Positions 1-8,547 of a DNA stretch of 64,000 bases are shown piece by piece. Location: assembly GCF_928392795.1 (NCBI RefSeq), contig NZ_CAKMTJ010000002.1:124001-188000 (forward strand), written 5' to 3'. Source of the DNA: Rothia nasimurium. GTDB lineage: Bacteria; Actinomycetota; Actinomycetes; Actinomycetales; Micrococcaceae. A program made the position numbers and the translations under genes. Below the pieces are notes generated by a model. It had not been told where the DNA came from and did no database searches. It was given only the letters and a program-made list of their open reading frames with translations. The stretch's first letter is position 1. Every line of letters starts with the position of its first letter.

Positions 1-625
1 CCGGCATGATGCCCGGAATCAGGGGCAGGGTCACCCCCGCGGTTCGGGCCCGCTGTACCAGCGCTTCGTAGCGGGAGGCCTCAAAGAAGACCTGGGTGAT
101 AGCGAAATCAGCCCCCGCCCGCTCCTTGGAGAGCAGAATTTCAATATCCTGCAATTCCGAGCTGGACTCCGGGTGCCGGGAGGGGTAGGCAGCCACCCCC
201 ACCGCCACGCGTCCTGCCGCAAGATGGGCAAAATCCTGGGTCTCCACCCGTCGAATGAGATCAACCAGGGAACGGGCAAAGGGGATGTCAGGGGCCTGGC
301 TGCTGCCCGCTGGCAGGTCGCCGCGCAGGGCTAAAAATCCGCGGACGCCGATTGCCAGTATGCGACGCACAGCGGCTTCCAGCTCCTCGGCGCTGTGCCC
401 CACACAGGTGAGGTGGGCCAGGGGAGTGAGCCGGGTTTCATGAACCAGATGGTCTAGCAGGGCCAGGGTTTTCTGCTTACGAGCCCGATCACCGGAGTAG
501 GTCACCGAGACATAGTCGGGGTTAGTGGGAGCCAGCTGGTCGATAGTCGTCAGCAGACTCTCACAGCTGGCGGAACTTCGCGGTGGAAAAAGTTCATAAG
601 AGAGCGCCGGTATATGGGTACTCAT
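1..625 (-). CDS. metF: Methylenetetrahydrofolate reductase, 3' part missing (cut by window edge)
   Basis: The reverse strand reads from ATG at 625 through about 208 codons without a stop and leaves the window at position 1. The N-terminus (MSTHIPALSYELFPPRS) and the stretches VSVTYSGDR, HLTCVGHS and FAITQVFF are those of MetF, the FAD enzyme that reduces 5,10-methylene-THF to 5-methyl-THF, the methyl donor for methionine synthesis. An AAGGAA ribosome binding site precedes the ATG. A SAM-I riboswitch lies about 110 bases upstream, fitting a methionine-pathway gene. The C-terminal third is outside the window. Family assignment is secure. Confidence 0.93.
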   Translation of the reverse strand, partial: MSTHIPALSYELFPPRSSASCESLLTTIDQLAPTNPDYVSVTYSGDRARKQKTLALLDHLVHETRLTPLAHLTCVGHSAEELEAAVRRILAIGVRGFLALRGDLPAGSSQAPDIPFARSLVDLIRRVETQDFAHLAAGRVAVGVAAYPSRHPESSSELQDIEILLSKERAGADFAITQVFFEASRYEALVQRARTAGVTLPLIPGIMP

Positions 626-732
626 GGTTTCCTTACAGGTCGTTGGGTAGACCCGAAAGAATGCGATGGCCGCTCCCAAAGGTGGCGGGAGGGCGCCACA
701 CAGGGCGGTGGGTGGACCGCTGGTGATGCACT

Positions 733-816
733 CTATCGGTCCTAGCAGGAGCACCTTTCCCGTCAGGGTGGTTGCTGCGACGTCGTTGAGCTAGGTCTCT
801 CGGTCGCTCTGGATAG
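733..816 (-). promoter_or_regulatory. SAM-I (S-box) riboswitch upstream of metF
   Basis: Read on the reverse strand, the segment has the SAM-I core: GAGCGACCGAGAGACC, then ACGACGTCGCAGCAACC, then AAGGTGCTCCTGC. It is closed by a P1 stem CTATC/GATAG whose outer ends are 816 and 733. It lies between metF and its presumed promoter. About 107 bases separate P1 from the metF ATG, leaving room for an expression platform, so control is probably by transcription termination. High SAM would lower metF expression. The fold was assigned by eye. Confidence 0.85.
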
Positions 817-923
817 ATTTGATGGTTCTACACTAAAAGCGCAGGTAGGGCGCTGGCAAGAAACCGCCGCTCTATGTACCTTTTTGACTCTGTGTCGGGT
901 GTGTTGAGACACATGACAGTAAT

Positions 924-1919
924 ATGACGGGTATGAGTATTGAGTATCGCCAACTAGGAAAAAGCGGGTTGACCGTCTCGAACGTGGGCCTGGGCTGTAA
1001 CAACCTGGGCCGTGCCACAACCGCCACCGAAACGCAAAGCGGAACCAACGCCGTCCTCACCGCTGCCGTTGAAGCCGGAATCACCCTCTTTGATGTGGCC
1101 GATATTTACGGGTCTGCACCGGGGGTTTCTGAAACCATGTTTGGGAAGGCTCTGCGGGAGACCGGGATTGACCGCGACGAGATTGTGATTGTCTCTAAAT
1201 TCGGCATGGACATGGGTGGGGCCAACGGCACCGACCACGGGGTGCGCGGCTCCCGCCGGTACATTATGCGGGCGGTTGAGGCGTCCCTGAGCCGCCTGGG
1301 CACCGACTACATCGACCTCTACTTCCACCACACCCCCGACCCGGCAACCCCTATCGAAGAAACCCTCTCAGCTCTGGGCACCCTGATTGAGCAGGGCAAG
1401 GTACGTTACATCGGGTCGTCCAACCATACCGGTTGGCAGATCGCCCATGCTGAGCACCTGGGCCGGGCCCTGGGGTACCGCTACGTTGCGGCTGAGAACC
1501 ACTACAACCTGCTTGACCGCCGCGCTGAGCTTGAGGTGCTGCCCGCCTCTCGCGAATTCGGGTTGGGTGTGCTGCCCTACTTCCCCCTGGCTAACGGGCT
1601 GCTGACGGGCAAATATTCGCGCTCTTTTGCCCCGGCGGACGGCCGTCTGGCCCGCATCAAACCCGACATCTTGGACGGCGCCAACTGGGACCAGCTCGAA
1701 GCCTTCTCAGCCTTCGCCGCCGAGCGCGGCCTGACCGAGGTACAGGTTGCCTTCTCGTGGCTGGCTCAGCAGGAGCCGGTTGCCTCCGTGATTGCCGGGG
1801 CCACCACCGAGGCGCAGGTGCGCGCGAACGCGGCTGCCGTCATCCGCCGGTTTGACGCGGACGAACTCGCCCGCCTCGACGAGATCTTCCCGGCCCCGCC
1901 GAAGGTGGCGCTCTTCTAA
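924..1919 (+). CDS. Aldo/keto reductase family oxidoreductase
   Basis: The protein has 331 residues and the usual length and layout of a NADPH-dependent AKR of the YghZ/Tas type. The N-terminal MSIEYRQLGKSGLTVSNVGLG strand is followed by FDVADIYGSAPG (catalytic Asp/Tyr), VSKFG (catalytic Lys) and YIDLYFHHTPD (catalytic His region). The cofactor region near the C-terminus includes VIAGATTEAQVRAN. Substrate cannot be deduced. The start may be ATG 933 rather than 924; neither has a strong ribosome binding site. It is monocistronic and ends at a bidirectional hairpin. Confidence 0.88.
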   Translation: MTGMSIEYRQLGKSGLTVSNVGLGCNNLGRATTATETQSGTNAVLTAAVEAGITLFDVADIYGSAPGVSETMFGKALRETGIDRDEIVIVSKFGMDMGGANGTDHGVRGSRRYIMRAVEASLSRLGTDYIDLYFHHTPDPATPIEETLSALGTLIEQGKVRYIGSSNHTGWQIAHAEHLGRALGYRYVAAENHYNLLDRRAELEVLPASREFGLGVLPYFPLANGLLTGKYSRSFAPADGRLARIKPDILDGANWDQLEAFSAFAAERGLTEVQVAFSWLAQQEPVASVIAGATTEAQVRANAAAVIRRFDADELARLDEIFPAPPKVALF

Positions 1920-1931
1920 CCCCCCATACAG

Positions 1932-1999
1932 CAAACGACGCCCCTTCCCTCTTTCCCGCAGCACTCCGGTGCGTGGAAAGAAAGATGGGGCGCCGTTGT
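1932..1999. terminator. Bidirectional hairpin between convergent genes
   Basis: An imperfect long inverted repeat (outer arms CGACGCCCC and GGGGCGCCG, inner arms CTTTC and GAAAG) lies between the convergent aldo/keto reductase and the ArsC-like gene. Its position suggests that it terminates both. Confidence 0.6.
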
Positions 2000-2007
2000 A
2001 TGCCGAA

Positions 2008-2433
2008 CTAGTTAGTAAGCTCAGCCAGCAGGGCGCGGACGCGGGCGTCGATATCGTCCCGAATCAGGTTCATACGCTCAGCCCCCTCAACTCCATCGTG
2101 GGAGGGCTCAACTGTATTCCAGCGTTCGGTCTTAGCCAGGACGGCTTCATCCGTAGTTTCAAGCTGGGCTGCCCCACCCAGAATGACGATACGGTCAGCA
2201 GCAGCCAGGTCGTCGGCGCTCGCAAACTTGGGCGTACCCTTGCTCATATCCGCACCAATCTCAGCGAGCGAAGCGGCAGATTCAGCGTTGACCGCGCTGC
2301 CCACCGCAGCCTTGGTGCCTGCGGACGTCGCCCGTACGCGTCCTTGCGCGTGAAGGTTCATCAGGGCCTCAGCCATCTGAGACTTGCCCTTATTGGACTG
2401 GCAGATAAAAAGAACGTGGGGGATAGAAGTCAT
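2008..2433 (-). CDS. Low-molecular-weight phosphatase / arsenate-reductase-like protein with altered active site
   Basis: The 141-residue protein has the LMW protein-tyrosine-phosphatase/ArsC fold signature: a beta strand HVLFI, then a P-loop CQSNKGKSQMAEAL at residues 11-24 and a C-terminal helix IRDDIDARVRALLAEL. The P-loop normally reads C-x5-R-(S/T). Here Cys11 and Ser18 are kept but the phosphate-binding Arg is Lys17. The general-acid Asp-Pro motif appears as Glu109-Pro110 (WNTVEPS). Cytosolic. Actinobacterial homologues are usually labelled arsenate reductase or LMW phosphatase, but the two substitutions make catalysis uncertain. No ars genes lie nearby. Confidence 0.75.
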   Translation of the reverse strand: MTSIPHVLFICQSNKGKSQMAEALMNLHAQGRVRATSAGTKAAVGSAVNAESAASLAEIGADMSKGTPKFASADDLAAADRIVILGGAAQLETTDEAVLAKTERWNTVEPSHDGVEGAERMNLIRDDIDARVRALLAELTN

Positions 2434-2473
2434 AGCTCCATCATAGGGTTCATCAAGAACTTCTACCTACACA

Positions 2474-2519
2474 AAAGCCCCACTCACCCTACCGCAGGGC
2501 GGTAGAACGAGTGGGGCTT
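2474..2519 (-). terminator. Rho-independent terminator of the DUF4190/DUF4352 gene
   Basis: The stem pairs AAGCCCCACTC with GAGTGGGGCTT, with an inner CTACCGC/GCGGTAG stem. On the reverse strand it is followed by TTTTGTG, just downstream of the stop codon at 2551. Confidence 0.8.
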
Positions 2520-2550
2520 GCATCAGCGTAGAAACAACTAGACGAAGAAC

Positions 2551-3480
2551 CTACTTATTGCTGTACAGGACGGCATCGTGATCGAAATCCGTAGAAACAT
2601 CAAGGGTAACGCTCGCCGGATCAGCTACACCAAAGGCAACATCAAAGGTGACAGACTCACCGGGCAGAATACGGCCGCTAGGAGCTGAACCAATATTCTG
2701 CTCAGAGTCAAAAATCTGTTCAACAGCCTTACCCCCTGAATTACCTTCAGCATAGAAGAAAGGCTCAAACGGTTCACTTGTGCCGTTCTCAATCGTCACG
2801 GTGAAAGCCACGTAATCCGTCAAAGACTCATCTAAACGTGAGGCGTACTCGCTGGGAACATAATCGGTGCGAGGCTCGGAGACAGTAAGGCGCAGACCGT
2901 CCTCAAACTCTGCCGTGTCGCCGAACTGCAAGACACCATCAATGGCAGTGGCTGAGCCAGGAGCTGCAGCAGAGTCTTCAGCGGCAGGTTCGGAAGAAGA
3001 TACTCCGGGGCTAACAGATGCGACGGCAGAGGGAGTTGCTACAGCTGACTCAAGATCTTTTATTGCCTGCTCAAATTCAGGGTCGGTTGCCACGGTGTTA
3101 GCCACAACAAAAATCAGGACGATAGTTGAAACAATCGACCCAACGATCGATAGGACTAGGGCAACAATAGATGAAACCTTCTCTTTACCCTTCTGGAATA
3201 GACCGACGATAGAGGTCACAAAAGCTGCAAACAGAAACAGCCAGCCAAGGAACATGATGCCGGGAATGCAAGCCAAAATAAAGCCGAGAATGCCCAGGCC
3301 CAGAGCCACCAGACCAACCACGTTCTTAGGCTTTTTGCCGTTAGGTTGCTGGGTTGAGGCGTAGGGGTCCTGATAGGGGTACTGGCCCGGTGCGGCATAA
3401 GCCCCGGCAGACGATGCTGGCGCTTCGGGCTGATCGGGCTGAGAAGACGGAGTGTTGGGTGTGTATGGGTTTTCGCTCAT
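2551..3480 (-). CDS. Membrane-anchored DUF4190/DUF4352-like protein
   Basis: The 309-residue protein begins with about 45 residues rich in Pro, Gln, Tyr and Ser, followed by hydrophobic segments at about residues 50-100 and 105-130. This resembles DUF4190: VVGLVALGLGILGFILACIP, then a second helix pair. A Ser/Ala-rich linker (residues 140-185) leads to a C-terminal extracellular beta domain with DYVAFTVTIENGTSEPF and ILPGESVTFDVAFGV, typical of the immunoglobulin-like DUF4352 domain. Function is unknown; such proteins are common surface proteins in Actinobacteria. It is monocistronic with its own terminator. The domain names come from pattern memory. Confidence 0.75.
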   Translation of the reverse strand: MSENPYTPNTPSSQPDQPEAPASSAGAYAAPGQYPYQDPYASTQQPNGKKPKNVVGLVALGLGILGFILACIPGIMFLGWLFLFAAFVTSIVGLFQKGKEKVSSIVALVLSIVGSIVSTIVLIFVVANTVATDPEFEQAIKDLESAVATPSAVASVSPGVSSSEPAAEDSAAAPGSATAIDGVLQFGDTAEFEDGLRLTVSEPRTDYVPSEYASRLDESLTDYVAFTVTIENGTSEPFEPFFYAEGNSGGKAVEQIFDSEQNIGSAPSGRILPGESVTFDVAFGVADPASVTLDVSTDFDHDAVLYSNK

Positions 3481-3784
3481 ACCTACCAGTTTAAAGACAT
3501 TCTGAGTAAGCTCTGACTACAAGTCATATTATTTCTTAGTGCTTCATTGGTGACCTCTACCTAAGTCCTTTCAGCACACCTGCACATCTTCTAAAGTACC
3601 GCCCGGCGTCCGCCCACCCTCTACCGCTAGCAGCGCAAAACCTGGAACACCCACCCAAACACAAACCACCCTTGCTATCCTTAAGAATGGTGTGCCCTGC
3701 GTCCGCGCCGTCTGCACAGGCCGCGCAGCCCCACCCCACCGCCGTGAAACCCGGCGGTGACCACCCTATTCAGGAGTAAGACTT
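3481..3784. other. Intergenic region between divergent genes
   Basis: About 300 bases separate the DUF4352-like gene (reverse) from purA (forward) and must hold both promoters. I see no clear -35/-10 pair, riboswitch or repeat. The region is C-rich near purA. A CAGGAG ribosome binding site stands 9 bases before the purA ATG. Confidence 0.5.
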
Positions 3785-5080
3785 ATGCCAGCAATTGTGA
3801 TTGTAGGCGCCCAGTGGGGCGACGAAGGTAAGGGCAAAGCAACCGACCTGCTCGGCGGCCGCGTCGACTACGTCGTCAAGCCCAACGGCGGTAACAACGC
3901 AGGCCACACCGTCGTCGTCAACGGCCAGAAGTTCGAGCTCAAGCTCCTTCCCGCCGGCATCCTCTCAGAAAACGCTGTACCCGTTATCGGCAACGGCGTG
4001 GTCGTCAACCCCGAGGCCCTCTTCGAAGAAATCGACGGCCTTGAAGCTCGCGGGGCAGACACCTCCAAGCTCAAAATTTCAGCTAACGCCCACCTGGTAG
4101 CGCCCTACCACCAGACCATGGACAAGGTCACTGAACGCTTCCTGGGTAAGCGCGCCATTGGTACCACCGGCCGCGGTATCGGCCCTACCTATATGGATAA
4201 GGTTGGCCGTCTGGGTATTCGCGTGCAGGATATCCTCGATGAGTCCATCCTGCGCCAGAAGGTCGAAGGTGCCCTGCGTCAGAAGAACGAACTGCTGGTC
4301 AAGGTCTACAACCGCCGCCACGTTGAGGTTGAAGAAATCGTTGAGTACTTCATGAGCTTCGCCGACCGCCTGGCCCCCATGATCGTTGAGTCAACTCAGC
4401 TGCTCAACAAGGCCCTGGACGAAGGCAAGACCCTGCTCATGGAAGGCGGCCAGGCCACCTTCCTCGACGTTGACCACGGCACCTACCCCTTTGTCACCTC
4501 ATCCAACCCCACCGCAGGCGGCGCCTCCGTTGGCTCCGGCGTTGGCCCCACCCGCATCTCCCGCGTCATCGGTATTCAGAAGGCCTACACCACCCGCGTT
4601 GGTGCCGGCCCCTTCCCCACCGAACTCTTCGATGACATGGGCGAATTCCTGCGTACCACCGGTGGTGAGTTCGGCGTGAACACCGGCCGCCCCCGCCGCT
4701 GCGGCTGGTACGACGCGGTTCTGGCCCGCCAGGCTGTGCGTATTAACGGCTTCACCGACCTCTTCATCACCAAGCTCGACGTGCTCACCGGTCTGGAGAA
4801 AATCCCTGTCTGCGTAGCCTACGACGTGGACGGCGTTCGCTTTGACGAGATGCCCATGACCCAGTCAGACTTCCACCACGCCAAGCCCATCTACGAGTAC
4901 TTCGACGGCTGGACCGAAGACATCACCGAGGCTAAAACCCTCGACGAGCTGCCCGAGAACGCCCGTAAGTACCTTGAGAAGCTGGAAGAAATCTCCGGCT
5001 GCCGTATCTCGGCAATTGGCGTTGGCCCCGGCCGCGAGCAGACCATCGTCGTGCGCGACCTGATCGAGGACGAGAAGTAG
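3785..5080 (+). CDS. purA: Adenylosuccinate synthetase
   Basis: PurA makes adenylosuccinate from IMP, aspartate and GTP, the first committed step to AMP. The 431-residue length matches the family. The N-terminal P-loop [16 protein letters not shown] carries catalytic Asp13. [11 protein letters not shown] holds the catalytic His; [13 protein letters not shown] and TNPTAGG-like SSNPTAGG lie mid-protein; the C-terminal [10 protein letters not shown] closes the GTP-binding region. The start is fixed by the CAGGAG box. The gene ends before a strong palindromic terminator and is not in an operon with corA. Confidence 0.97.
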   Translation: MPAIVIVGAQWGDEGKGKATDLLGGRVDYVVKPNGGNNAGHTVVVNGQKFELKLLPAGILSENAVPVIGNGVVVNPEALFEEIDGLEARGADTSKLKISANAHLVAPYHQTMDKVTERFLGKRAIGTTGRGIGPTYMDKVGRLGIRVQDILDESILRQKVEGALRQKNELLVKVYNRRHVEVEEIVEYFMSFADRLAPMIVESTQLLNKALDEGKTLLMEGGQATFLDVDHGTYPFVTSSNPTAGGASVGSGVGPTRISRVIGIQKAYTTRVGAGPFPTELFDDMGEFLRTTGGEFGVNTGRPRRCGWYDAVLARQAVRINGFTDLFITKLDVLTGLEKIPVCVAYDVDGVRFDEMPMTQSDFHHAKPIYEYFDGWTEDITEAKTLDELPENARKYLEKLEEISGCRISAIGVGPGREQTIVVRDLIEDEK

Positions 5081-5115
5081 GGCGGACGTCCGCGCCCCTT
5101 CCCCTGCACCGGGTA

Positions 5116-5174
5116 GGTACCATCTAAATCAGAAAAACCCACCAACTAGGTGGGTTTTTCTGATTTAAATGGTC
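5116..5174 (+). terminator. Palindromic terminator, repeat family T, copy 1
   Basis: A near-perfect hairpin with arms AAATCAGAAAAACCCACC and GGTGGGTTTTTCTGATTT around AACTA, flanked by GGTACCAT on one side and AATGGTCTTTTT on the other. It follows purA. The same sequence recurs inverted at 6244-6302 and in diverged form at 20474-20532. Confidence 0.9.
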
Positions 5175-5202
5175 TTTTTGTAGAAGGACTACGATAGACA
5201 CC

Positions 5203-6216
5203 ATGCCCTTACTCAACACACTCAACCACACCACCGGGGCCGTCACCGGCTACGACTCCCTCGCCGACCTTGCCCGGGCCTTCACGCCCGGCACCGATTG
5301 CGCTTATATCGGCCTGGTTGACCCCTCCCGCGACGACCTCACCACCCTCACCGGCCTCTTCGACCTGCACCCCCTCGCCGTTGAAGACTCCGAGCAGGGC
5401 CACCAGCGCTCCAAGCTCGATCGCTACGGGAGCACCTACTACCTGGTGCTCCGCCCGGCGATCTACCTCGATGACACCGAAGAGATCCGTTTCGGTGAAA
5501 CCCACATGTTCGTGGGCGAGAACTTCGTGATTTGGCTTGTCAAAGATGCCCTGCGCTCTGTCGACACCACCCAGCGCACCATGGACGCGGTCTTCTCGGG
5601 CGCACTGGAGAGCCCCACCATGCAGGCCTACCCGCTGGCCTTCCTGTACCGGGTACTCGACATGCTCGTGGATGGCTATTTTCCCGTTATCGAGGGTCTA
5701 GAAAACGACGGCGACGAAATCGAGGACACCCTCTTCGCCGATAACTCCGAAGCCAGCGAGATATCGCAGCGTATCTACAGCCTGCTGAACGAGGTCAGCG
5801 ACTTCAAACGGGCGGTCAAGCCGGTGGGGCAGATGTTAGATCTACTGATGGGGCGCATTCGTATTCAGGCTGAGGCCGGTGATGAGCACCAGCTTGAGCT
5901 GCTCCGCCATTTCCGTGACGTGAAAGACCACGTCATTAGTGTGACTGACCGGGTAGACGACCTGCGTTCCTCCCTCGAGAATGCTCTGGCGGTGAACTCA
6001 ACTATCGTGGCTGAGCGGCAGAATGACGACATGAAGAGAATATCGGCCTGGGCAGCGATTCTGGTGGCCCCCACCGTCATTGGCTCGATTTACGGCATGA
6101 ACTTTGACGTGATGCCCGAACTTCACTGGACCTTCGGCTACCCGGCGTCCCTGCTGCTGATGGTTGTGGTGTCCTTTGGGCTGTGGGTGGTTTTTAAGAA
6201 GAAAGAATGGCTTTAG
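5203..6216 (+). CDS. corA: CorA family magnesium/cobalt transporter
   Basis: The 337-residue protein has the CorA architecture: a soluble N-terminal domain with long charged helices (about residues 1-265), then two C-terminal transmembrane helices. The diagnostic motif YGMNF sits between the helices, followed by the periplasmic-loop-like MPEL sequence. A basic tail (FKKKEWL) ends the protein. It imports Mg2+ (and often Co2+/Ni2+) as a pentamer. The gene stands alone between two inverted copies of the same palindromic terminator, so it is a single transcription unit. Confidence 0.93.
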   Translation: MPLLNTLNHTTGAVTGYDSLADLARAFTPGTDCAYIGLVDPSRDDLTTLTGLFDLHPLAVEDSEQGHQRSKLDRYGSTYYLVLRPAIYLDDTEEIRFGETHMFVGENFVIWLVKDALRSVDTTQRTMDAVFSGALESPTMQAYPLAFLYRVLDMLVDGYFPVIEGLENDGDEIEDTLFADNSEASEISQRIYSLLNEVSDFKRAVKPVGQMLDLLMGRIRIQAEAGDEHQLELLRHFRDVKDHVISVTDRVDDLRSSLENALAVNSTIVAERQNDDMKRISAWAAILVAPTVIGSIYGMNFDVMPELHWTFGYPASLLLMVVVSFGLWVVFKKKEWL

Positions 6217-6243
6217 CGGTCTGCTGGCCTACTCCCCAGAAAA

Positions 6244-6302
6244 GACCATTTAAATCAGAAAAACCCACCTAGTTGGTGGGTTTTTCTGATTTAAATGGTA
6301 CC
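6244..6302 (-). terminator. Palindromic terminator, repeat family T, copy 2 (inverted)
   Basis: This is the reverse complement of the 5116-5174 element with only one or two differences, including the GGTACC end and the GACCATTT end. It lies between the convergent corA and MFS genes and can terminate both. Confidence 0.9.
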
Positions 6303-6329
6303 TACCTTGAAGGGGCAGGGCGGGCAGCT

Positions 6330-7871
6330 CTACATCTTCACCCCGCGCAGGGTGCGCACCACCATCACGGCGCAGATCAGCATGAGCACTACGCCAATGG
6401 CCGAAGTGTAGACCACGCCGGAGTCGAAGGCGTGCTGGGCCGAAGCCAGCAGGGCAGCGCCGGTTTCCCCGCCGATGCGTTCGGCGGTTTCCGCCGCCCC
6501 ACCCAGGGTCTCGCGGGCGGCGTCCGCGTCCGCTGCACTAATCCCCTCGGGTACCACCAGGTGGGCAACATAGGCCGCGTTCAGAATTGACCCCAGAATC
6601 GCGGTGCCCATGACCGAGCCGGTCTCGTAGGCGGTCTCGGAGATAGCGGACGCCGCACCCGCCTTGTGCGGGGGAACAGCGGCCAAGATGATGTCGTTGG
6701 TCAGGGTTTCAGCAAAACCAATGCCCACACCCAGCAGGGCAAAGGCCACCAGAATACCGGTATCAGAGCCTGAATCGGCGGTGAAGAAGACCAGGCCGAA
6801 GGCTGCCGCGTTCATCAGCAGGGCACCTGAAATGACGATCCAGGGCTTGAGGACTTTAACGATATAGACAACCACCAGGCCCGCAATAACGGTCAGTACC
6901 AGACCGGGCAGCAGCAGGAGGGCGGCGCTGAAGGGGGAGTGGCCGCTGACCAGCTGCAGGTGCTGGGAGACGAAGTAGAGGAAGCCAACCAGCGAGAAAA
7001 TCGCCATGAGGTTGGTCAGTACCGCGCCGGTGAACTGCTTGTTGGTGAAGAGACGGACGTCCAGCATGGGGTTGGTGCGGGCCAGCTGGCGGCGGGTGAA
7101 GACAATACCGCAGATGGTTGCTACCAGCAGCAGGGCGACGGTGAGCAGGTCGAAGCCGTCGTGGGCAAAGTGCTTGATGGCGTAGACGAAGGGGGTCATG
7201 GTCGCCATGATCAGGGCGATGCTGACGAAGTCGATGGCGCCGGGAGCCGGGTCCTTGGAGTTAGGAATCAGCCAGAAGCCCAGCAGGAGCATGGGCAGCA
7301 GGACGGGCACGGCCATGAGGAAGACCGAGCCCCAGTAGAAGTGCTCCAGCAGGAACCCGCCGACGACCGGGCCCAGGGCTGCGCCGCCTGCGAAGCCTGA
7401 GGCCCAGATGGCAATAGCGGTGCGGCGTTCGGTGGCGTCGGTGAACATGTTGCGAATGATGGAGAGGGTCGCGGGCATGAGCATTGCCCCGAAGATACCC
7501 ATACCGGCGCGGGCGGCAATGAGCCAGGCGGCGGTGGGGGCGAAGGCGGCGGCAGCTGAAATAACGGTAAAGCCGAAGCCACCCAGTAGCAGCATGGTAC
7601 GGCGACCGAAGCGGTCGCCCATGCTACCTGCGGGAATGAGTAGACCCGAGAGAATCAGGGGGTAGACATCGTTGATCCAGAGTAGCTGGGTGCCGCTGGG
7701 CGAGAGCTGGGCTGAGATCTCGGGCAGGGCGAAAGAGAGCACGGTGTTATCGACCGAGACCAGCAGTACCGGCAGCATGAGCACAGCCAGGGCTGCCCAG
7801 CGACGGGAATAGGGGGCGATTGAGGATTCTTCAGTGGTGACGGCTCTCATCTGGCCGGTTGCGGGGTGCAT
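6330..7871 (-). CDS. MFS drug efflux transporter, DHA2 (EmrB/QacA) family
   Basis: The 513-residue membrane protein has 14 predicted hydrophobic segments, as in DHA2 exporters. Visible signatures are VSVDNTVLSFALPEI in helix 1 (DHA2 motif D1), GSMGDRFGRRTMLLLG after helix 2 (MFS motif A) and GPVVGGFLLEHF in helix 5 (motif C of drug/H+ antiporters). The start has a GAAGGAG box. It is divergent from a TetR gene with a palindrome between the two starts, the standard layout of a repressed multidrug pump. Substrates cannot be read from the sequence. Confidence 0.9.
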   Translation of the reverse strand: MHPATGQMRAVTTEESSIAPYSRRWAALAVLMLPVLLVSVDNTVLSFALPEISAQLSPSGTQLLWINDVYPLILSGLLIPAGSMGDRFGRRTMLLLGGFGFTVISAAAAFAPTAAWLIAARAGMGIFGAMLMPATLSIIRNMFTDATERRTAIAIWASGFAGGAALGPVVGGFLLEHFYWGSVFLMAVPVLLPMLLLGFWLIPNSKDPAPGAIDFVSIALIMATMTPFVYAIKHFAHDGFDLLTVALLLVATICGIVFTRRQLARTNPMLDVRLFTNKQFTGAVLTNLMAIFSLVGFLYFVSQHLQLVSGHSPFSAALLLLPGLVLTVIAGLVVVYIVKVLKPWIVISGALLMNAAAFGLVFFTADSGSDTGILVAFALLGVGIGFAETLTNDIILAAVPPHKAGAASAISETAYETGSVMGTAILGSILNAAYVAHLVVPEGISAADADAARETLGGAAETAERIGGETGAALLASAQHAFDSGVVYTSAIGVVLMLICAVMVVRTLRGVKM

Positions 7872-7963
7872 GTCTGCTCCTTCGTGAGGACGGCTACCTG
7901 GGGTTGGGTGCCCGCTGGGTGCGGGTGTTGCGTCGGTAGCTTTAGTTCAACACAGATTACTGT

Positions 7964-7977
7964 ACCGTCTGGACGGT
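7964..7977. promoter_or_regulatory. Likely TetR operator
   Basis: ACCGTC-TG-GACGGT is a perfect 6-base inverted repeat with a 2-base centre. It lies in the intergenic region between the divergent MFS pump and TetR starts, about 37 bases before the TetR ATG. Its location suggests binding by the adjacent repressor. Confidence 0.55.
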
Positions 7978-8013
7978 TTTGTTTTCAAGTGCCAGCCCGG
8001 TAGGGTGGAACAC

Positions 8014-8547
8014 ATGAGTTCTCGCGAAAAAATCCTCGACGCCTACGAAGCCCTGCTCATTGAAGAGGGGGAGCGGGCGGCGTCCATGAACGCTATTGCC
8101 GCCCGTGCCGGGGTGTCCAAGGGAGGGCTGCTCTATCACTTCCCCGATAAGAGTGCCCTGATCGACGGGCTGTTGGAACGGGCCTGGGCGCTTGCTGAGC
8201 GGGATTTCAAGGCCATGGCAGATGACCCTGCCGGGGCCTGCGCCTACTATGTGCGCACCTCCATGTACCAGGACACCCCGTTTGACCGGGTGTTTGTAGC
8301 CACGTCGCGTCTGCGTCAGGACGCCGCCGAGAAGGTAGCCGGGGTCTATGACAGGATCCAGGGTCGCTGGTTTGAGATGATTCGGGCCGAGGTGCCCTCG
8401 GATGCGGTGGCGCGCGCTATCTTGCTGATGGGGGACGGGCTCTACTACAACGCGGCGGTCGCCAGTAGTGAGTCCCGCCCCAACCTTGCTCTCAGCGGCG
8501 ATATGGACGCCCTGCTTGAGGTCGTGGAGCAGCTGAAGGGGCGCTAG
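8014..8547 (+). CDS. TetR/AcrR family transcriptional regulator
   Basis: From ATG 8014 (MSSREKIL) the protein has 177 residues. The N-terminal helix-turn-helix reads SMNAIAARAGVSKGGLLYHFPDKSALI, a classical TetR DNA-binding domain. The C-terminal ligand domain is not recognisable. It probably represses the divergent MFS exporter and itself through the palindrome at 7964. An upstream in-frame GTG at 8005 is possible but less likely. Its 3' end overlaps the convergent treC stop by four bases, so no terminator separates them. Confidence 0.88.
   Translation: MSSREKILDAYEALLIEEGERAASMNAIAARAGVSKGGLLYHFPDKSALIDGLLERAWALAERDFKAMADDPAGACAYYVRTSMYQDTPFDRVFVATSRLRQDAAEKVAGVYDRIQGRWFEMIRAEVPSDAVARAILLMGDGLYYNAAVASSESRPNLALSGDMDALLEVVEQLKGR

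Noticed and set aside
1792..2505. Forward frame of 237 codons across the aldo/keto reductase end and the ArsC-like gene
   Set aside because: Spans a terminator and overlaps two recognised genes in other frames; no family features.
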